Origin: Akkermansiaceae bacterium
GTDB taxonomy: Bacteria > Verrucomicrobiota > Verrucomicrobiia > Verrucomicrobiales > Akkermansiaceae
NCBI GenBank assembly: GCA_018676385.1
Contig: JABHEX010000257.1
Coordinates: forward strand, 1 to 9,580
DNA: 9,580 bases
Direction of reading: 5' to 3'
Shown here: positions 5,104-9,580 of the stretch, one piece after another
How positions within the stretch are numbered: position 1 is the first letter of the stretch
Layout of the letters: each line of letters opens with the position of its first letter
The notes under the pieces: generated by a model
What the model saw: only the letters and a program-made list of their open reading frames with translations
What the model was told of the DNA's origin: nothing
Databases searched by the model: none
Translations under genes and position numbers: made by a program

Positions 5104-7350
5104 CTAGAATGTGCCATTCAATTTTCTGCCTATCCAGAAGACTCCTAATAGAAAAACTAGGGATGCAGCAGTGATCCAGTGTGACCAAAGCGGTGTTCGG
5201 GTTTCCATGGGGCTTGGATCAGGAAGAGCTCGGATTTGATTGATTAGTGATTCTAGATCATCACCCGTCATAAGGCGTCCATTGGAGACGCGTGTCATTT
5301 CTTCAAGCACATCAGCTCGGGCAGGCATACCGGTTTTTTCTACTTCTGTTCCCTGTGCTAACAGCGTGGTCTTTATTCCATGCGTAGTATCTTCACCGAT
5401 GGCAGCTTCGATTTTCCATGCACCTGGTTGTGCAATCTTAAATCTGCCGCTGTAGCTACCCCAAGTTCCATCTGCTTTTTCTAGACTTATGCGTCTACTT
5501 TTTCCGTCCGGAGATGTTATGTCTACGAGCACTTTTCCTTTTTTTATGGGAGCTCCGTATTGGTCAAAAGCATTCGCGTTAAGTGTTACTGAGTCTCCGG
5601 GTTTTGGGCGATCTGGTGTGAAGTAGAGGCGAATGCGTTCACCGGCGGCCATGTTGCGCTGATATGACATCCAACGAGCGACCTGACCCCAGAATCGATA
5701 GTGGTAAAGATCCTCCACGCCGCGGCGCCAGCGCCATGCCGCATCGTGGCCCAAGAAAAGAACCTTGCCGTTACCTGCAGTTTTTGTAACCAGCATTGGG
5801 ATGCGTCCAAACTCATTAGATCTATTTGTATTTACGGCTAGCACGTCGGTGCCACCTTTGCTTTTAACGACAGGCGCGTGCCAGTAAAAACCGGGTAGGT
5901 TTTTCCAAATAATGGGGTTTTCCTCTTCAGTATCACCTAACATAGTTAAGAGCGAACCCTTGCCCTCGCTTGTTAGGTTGAGTTTAGATGCAATCATGCC
6001 GCCATAGCCCTCTTTTTTCTTGTCGTCCAAGATGACAGGGATGAGGTCACCTAGCTCGCTTTTCTCGAGTGTGAAAATATTACCTCTGGAACCGGGGATG
6101 AATACGATGCCGCTCGCCTGTTGCTCCACAAGACCTCTGAGCAGCTTAGCCTGATCCTCAGTCAGGCCCTGTGCGCCCGATTTATCCATACCCACGTCAC
6201 CAATAAAAACCACATCGTATTTTTGAAGATCCTCCAGTTTCTCAGGAAACTTCTGAATGTAGCCAGGGCCGTCACCCATGCCAAGTTGTGGATGCAGTAA
6301 TAGACAGTCAACCTTAACGCCAGGGTCCCTATAGAGGGCGTTGCGGATAAACCTATATTCCCAGCGTGGCCAAGTCTCGATAACTAGAACGTTTAATGAT
6401 TCTTTGCGCCCGGCTATATTAAACCTGCGCTTGTTATTTTTTGACACCATCTCTTTGTTGGCGACAGGGATAGATAGTTCCAACGTTGAGCTTCCCTCTG
6501 TCGAGAGGCGCCAGAGCAAGGAGTCAAAGTATTCACTATTGGCTGGAATAGTAATTCTTTTGGTGCGCTCAATGCCAGTTTTTGTGTCTTTTAAACGCAC
6601 TATAGTGCGGACGTCGCGATCCAAAGATGAATTAATTGTGAAGGGTATTTGCACGTTTTCACCCACGATGCCGTAAGTCGGTGCTGTAACATTTGAAATA
6701 TCTAGGTCAGGAAGCCGCTCGACACTACCCGTGGGAATTGCGAAAAGCGGAATGCCTCGTCGGCGCATTGTTTGAGCTGCAGCCACTGGAACATTACCTA
6801 CATTCCAGTCGCCGTCCGAGAGTAGTACGACAGCGCGTAAATTTTCGTGGTCTGATAACAGAGTATCAATTGCTCCATGAATATCCGTGCCTGCAAGTGC
6901 TCGTGTGGCTGGGTCAGTATCTTCTGGTGGGGCAGAAAATGACTGAGTGAATACTCGGTTATCTTTGTCATTTTTGAGTTTAATAAACGATTCGCTTTCG
7001 AGGACTTTATTAATCCATTCTTTACGGGTGACGACTTCTTGATTCGCGCTCAGTTCAGAGGGTAGGATAGCATCGGCGGTAGTTGTGGAGCGTGATGCAT
7101 CGTATAGGATCGCGATCTCTGGTTTGCTGTCAGGGTCTGTTACAACCCGCCACTCTGGCTGCCACAGCATCAAAACTATAATCAGGGCACAAATAAAACG
7201 AAGCGTCTCTAGGCCTGCGGTACGCTTAGGCCTGGCGGAGCGTTTAACCGCTGTCAAACAGAGCAATATGATTATTGCGAGTGCTATTGAGCTAATCCCA
7301 AAAGTGGTTGGTGACGGCGAGAAAGTTAAATTGGAAATAGAGAAATTCAA
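5104..7350 (-). CDS. VWA domain and class I glutamine amidotransferase-like membrane protein
   Basis: A 748-residue membrane protein if started at the TTG at 7350. Two membrane segments lie at about 18-35 and 48-64. A VWA domain follows (about 76-210), with a complete metal-site motif DASRS (84-88), a threonine at 155 (GTDIHGA) and LLSDGDWNVGN (177-186). A beta-sandwich stretch (215-312) leads to a class I amidotransferase-like fold (319-565) with VLVIETWPRWEYRFIRNALYRD, split here as NVLVIETWPRWEYRF (320-334), DVVFIGDVG (379-387), and GKVLFLGHDAAWRWRRG (528-544). The nucleophile cysteine of true glutaminases is missing; FIPGSRGN (417-424) holds the expected position. The C-terminus carries another Ig-like region and a membrane segment (725-741). 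The longest open frame starts with ATG at 7458 but overlaps the upstream gene by 91 nt and adds an uncharacteristic polar leader; no ATG or GTG lies between. Role in a MoxR-type envelope system is inferred from context. Confidence 0.85.
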   Translation of the reverse strand: MNFSISNLTFSPSPTTFGISSIALAIIILLCLTAVKRSARPKRTAGLETLRFICALIIVLMLWQPEWRVVTDPDSKPEIAILYDASRSTTTADAILPSELSANQEVVTRKEWINKVLESESFIKLKNDKDNRVFTQSFSAPPEDTDPATRALAGTDIHGAIDTLLSDHENLRAVVLLSDGDWNVGNVPVAAAQTMRRRGIPLFAIPTGSVERLPDLDISNVTAPTYGIVGENVQIPFTINSSLDRDVRTIVRLKDTKTGIERTKRITIPANSEYFDSLLWRLSTEGSSTLELSIPVANKEMVSKNNKRRFNIAGRKESLNVLVIETWPRWEYRFIRNALYRDPGVKVDCLLLHPQLGMGDGPGYIQKFPEKLEDLQKYDVVFIGDVGMDKSGAQGLTEDQAKLLRGLVEQQASGIVFIPGSRGNIFTLEKSELGDLIPVILDDKKKEGYGGMIASKLNLTSEGKGSLLTMLGDTEEENPIIWKNLPGFYWHAPVVKSKGGTDVLAVNTNRSNEFGRIPMLVTKTAGNGKVLFLGHDAAWRWRRGVEDLYHYRFWGQVARWMSYQRNMAAGERIRLYFTPDRPKPGDSVTLNANAFDQYGAPIKKGKVLVDITSPDGKSRRISLEKADGTWGSYSGRFKIAQPGAWKIEAAIGEDTTHGIKTTLLAQGTEVEKTGMPARADVLEEMTRVSNGRLMTGDDLESLINQIRALPDPSPMETRTPLWSHWITAASLVFLLGVFWIGRKLNGTF

Positions 7351-7367
7351 GATCTTGGATTTGTAGT

Positions 7368-9323
7368 TTAGGGCTTGGATTTTTTTACCTTTGGCTGCAG
7401 GCAGAGGATCGCCTCGGTGATGAGGAAAACGAGCATTGCAATGAGAAAAGCACGCCAAATTTCGCGTGCTAGTGAGTCTGATTGTCCCTTGTCTTCAAAC
7501 AACTTAAACGAGGTTCCTTCTAACAGACTTTTAAGGTTGTCGTTGGTAAGTATCTGCCGCTGATCTTCTGAAACGGGGCGGTTAATTGCCAAGAGGCGTT
7601 CACCCAGCCGCCATACTCCCGCTTCGTATGAGGCGTTAGATGAATTTGATTTAGCGTGTGTATCTAGACGTGTTCTGGTTTCACCATCGTTTGCTTGAGC
7701 CTTCTTGCTGCCCGCGATCGCGGCAAAAGCAGAGCCGAAGCGGGCATCACCCATAGTAATCATACGCTGCACCACAGGAAGCAATACATCAGCATCTGCT
7801 AGATTGGACCATTTGTAATCAGGTAATGTGCTAATGAAAATAGCTGTGCCATCGCCTACAACTCGTCGGACAATGAATCTTTGGTCATCATCCCAACTCG
7901 CGAGTGTGGTGGCATCTCCTTCGATTGAACGTCTTTTGATCGACTTGAGTTTAGGCACTGGTATGCGTGTGCCCTCTAGACCGTTTCGAAGTGGCCCGTC
8001 TGTTTCATTCCATTCATCGATGATGAAGTATTCTTGGTTTGGAGAGACTGTTTGATCTCCCCAACTCATTCCGAGATAGGCGATATTTGATGATTCGCGC
8101 GGTGGCATGATTAAGGCTGCTCCACCAGTTTCAATGAAACGAGTGAGCTCTTGTGCTACTGGACCCTCTGGTAGGGGAGCCTGCCACACAATTAGAGATG
8201 TGCTCTGCCAATCAATTTCATGTGCGCTAGCGGGTGATATGCGTATGCTTTTACTTTGATCGTATGTAGGTGGTGCTGATGCTAGCGCAAGCCAGTCTGC
8301 AGACTCACCTCCTTCTGTAACAATGTAAGTCTGAGTGGGTGAGTCCTTGCCGTAAGCGAAGAAAGAAACATTGTCCCGTAAATTGGTGTCAGATGGCACC
8401 GAGACAAAGCCATGGCCATCATTATTAAGTTTTCCCAGTGGGAGTCGTTTTTTGAAGCGATATGATTGACCGCTTATAGTTACTTTGTCGGCAGTGCGCG
8501 TTCCATTTACGCTATAAGTAATGGGCACAGCAGCAAGCTCTGCGGATTCTGATCGGAGAAGTTCCAGATCGAGCACCAGTTCTCCAGCTTTGCGGCGTGA
8601 GGACACAACGCGAATGGCTAGATTATTCTCTGGAGGCGATGCCAATGATAATACACGCAAAGTAGTTTTCTCTGGTAAATCTCTCAACCCGGCATTGATG
8701 GCCGCCCACCTGCCTTGCTGGGGCGACCAGTCAGATAGCTGCATGTCAGAAGCTACCCAGATTTCGGTGCGGCCTGTGGACCTATCCAAAACATAATCGA
8801 TAGCAGATGAAATGAGTGCAGGAATGGATGAACGGGTGTCGGTAGCAGAGGTGGAGGATAGCTCTTCCAGAACGTCGGGTGATGGGACGTCTTGGGCAAT
8901 ACCTGAGGCACTATCGATTAGAACTAGCCTGGGGTTATTGAGTCCATCTAGCGACTTTCGCACACTGGCGAGTGCACTTGCGCGTTTACTCACGCGACTA
9001 CCGGGTGCTTGTTGTTCCATACTAGCAGACCGGTCTAGTAAAAGGATAACCGTGTCAATATTGGTGCCACCCCAGTTTGAGAACCCACCTATGAGTGGGC
9101 GTGCAATGGCAAAAATTAAGGCAGCAATGGCCAGTGTGCGGCTCGCTAGAATGAGGAGATACTTGAGTTTCTTTTTACCACGTGATTCGCGAGTTGCCTT
9201 GAGCAGGAATTCCATAGCAGCCCACTTCACCGTGCGATGTCGCCTGCGGTTAAGAAGGTGAATAACGATAGGAATGCTGGCTGCAAACAAGCCCCAGAGG
9301 AGAGATTGTTGGAGAAAAGACAC
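7368..9323 (-). CDS. BatA-type N-terminal double-membrane-segment protein with VWA domain
   Basis: A 651-residue inner-membrane protein. The first 80 residues match the BatA/Aerotolerance N-terminal domain: SFLQQSLLWGLFAASIPIVIHLLNRRR (quoted briefly: membrane segment 5-24, then HLLNRRRHRTVKW) and a second membrane segment (55-77) ending in IARPL. The VWA domain spans about 88-230, with intact DRSAS (97-101), a TDTRSS loop (161-166) and WVASDMQLSDW (189-199). The region 235-520 includes a Rossmann-like or amidotransferase-like portion (SLIVWQAPLPEGPV, FIETGGAALIMPP). A third membrane segment (624-641) ends the protein, leaving a basic tail. Start is GTG at 9323; it places the family-typical MSFL at the N-terminus although no Shine-Dalgarno is evident. 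It lies 29 nt after the DUF58 stop and 17 nt before the next gene. VWA proteins of this type commonly act with MoxR ATPases as metal-dependent protein-binding scaffolds. Confidence 0.92.
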   Translation of the reverse strand: MSFLQQSLLWGLFAASIPIVIHLLNRRRHRTVKWAAMEFLLKATRESRGKKKLKYLLILASRTLAIAALIFAIARPLIGGFSNWGGTNIDTVILLLDRSASMEQQAPGSRVSKRASALASVRKSLDGLNNPRLVLIDSASGIAQDVPSPDVLEELSSTSATDTRSSIPALISSAIDYVLDRSTGRTEIWVASDMQLSDWSPQQGRWAAINAGLRDLPEKTTLRVLSLASPPENNLAIRVVSSRRKAGELVLDLELLRSESAELAAVPITYSVNGTRTADKVTISGQSYRFKKRLPLGKLNNDGHGFVSVPSDTNLRDNVSFFAYGKDSPTQTYIVTEGGESADWLALASAPPTYDQSKSIRISPASAHEIDWQSTSLIVWQAPLPEGPVAQELTRFIETGGAALIMPPRESSNIAYLGMSWGDQTVSPNQEYFIIDEWNETDGPLRNGLEGTRIPVPKLKSIKRRSIEGDATTLASWDDDQRFIVRRVVGDGTAIFISTLPDYKWSNLADADVLLPVVQRMITMGDARFGSAFAAIAGSKKAQANDGETRTRLDTHAKSNSSNASYEAGVWRLGERLLAINRPVSEDQRQILTNDNLKSLLEGTSFKLFEDKGQSDSLAREIWRAFLIAMLVFLITEAILCLQPKVKKSKP

Positions 9324-9352
9324 GAGTTAGTAGAAAAGTTGGTAAAAGGGTT

Positions 9353-9580
9353 TTACTTGCGAGCCTTTTTTGGAAGGCGGGTTGTAAGGAAGTTGTGCAC
9401 GATTTCTTCGTAGTTCTGGTCCGTCGTGATGAGATGATAGTCGGCGTTCACATCATGACACTTCATGCGCACTGCTTGCATGAAATTTCTCATGGCTTGA
9501 CGGTAGTCCTCTGCAATGAGGACCGGTTCGGCGACCACAGCGGTCTTGTCCTCCATATCAACAAAGCGATGTGGGCGCTC
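9353..9580 (-). CDS. DUF58 protein, C-terminal 75 residues (truncated by window edge)
   Basis: The frame is open to the right edge; the visible part begins ERPHRFVDMEDKTAV and ends in LTTRLPKKARK. The layout is that of DUF58 C-termini: RFVDxE, then Y-R-x-A-M-x-x-F with an amphipathic helix, a Cys (KCHDVNADYHLITTDQNYEEIVHNFL, key residues Cys41, Tyr47, His48, Thr52, Asp53), and a final helix. In DUF58 proteins this region is the end of a VWA-like domain. An internal Met at 9554-9556 is not a start because conserved sequence continues upstream of it. DUF58 genes normally sit right after a MoxR AAA-ATPase gene, which would lie beyond 9580. With the next two genes it forms an operon reading leftward. 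Confidence 0.85.
   Translation of the reverse strand, partial: ERPHRFVDMEDKTAVVAEPVLIAEDYRQAMRNFMQAVRMKCHDVNADYHLITTDQNYEEIVHNFLTTRLPKKARK

Noticed and set aside
8812..9261. 149-codon open frame on the plus strand opposite the BatA/VWA gene
   Set aside because: It lies wholly antisense to a well-supported conserved gene, is low-complexity Ser/Arg-rich as expected of a shadow frame, and shows no domain.

Overview
The window most resembles a chromosomal segment from a PVC-group bacterium, probably Verrucomicrobiota (less likely Planctomycetota). The main reason is the right-hand block: a DUF58 protein, a BatA-type double-membrane-segment VWA protein and a large VWA/glutamine-amidotransferase-like membrane protein in tandem, an arrangement common in that superphylum. 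Base composition looks moderate and even across the window. No tRNA, rRNA, insertion sequence, phage gene or CRISPR array was seen. The taxon is an inference from gene style, not from a marker search.

Layout: (1) positions 1-894, plus strand, the C-terminal two thirds of serine hydroxymethyltransferase (glyA), cut by the window edge. (2) 900-2717, minus strand, an ECF-type sigma factor gene followed 51 nt later by an exported PQQ-dependent sugar dehydrogenase-like protein. (3) 2718-2943, a divergent intergenic region rich in short inverted repeats. (4) 2944-5090, plus strand, two translationally coupled genes of unknown function: a membrane-anchored protein and an exported protein whose middle part looks like a peptidase-MA/gluzincin domain that has lost its zinc-binding residues. 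(5) 5104-9580, minus strand, a tightly packed operon reading right to left: the DUF58 C-terminus (cut by the edge), BatA/VWA protein, VWA/GATase-like protein. Both convergent junctions are very short (5 and 13 nt) and leave no room for separate terminators.

How the parts may work together: the right-hand operon is the downstream part of what is usually a MoxR AAA-ATPase + DUF58 + VWA cluster, linked in other bacteria to envelope stress, protein maturation or metal insertion; the MoxR gene, if present, lies beyond 9580. The two unknown genes at 2944-5090 form a candidate envelope module (one inner-membrane anchor, one secreted protein) divergent from the ECF sigma gene. No anti-sigma factor with a recognisable zinc-binding motif is present beside the sigma gene, so its control is open. 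The best candidate for something undescribed is the 2944-5090 pair, with its divergent control region.
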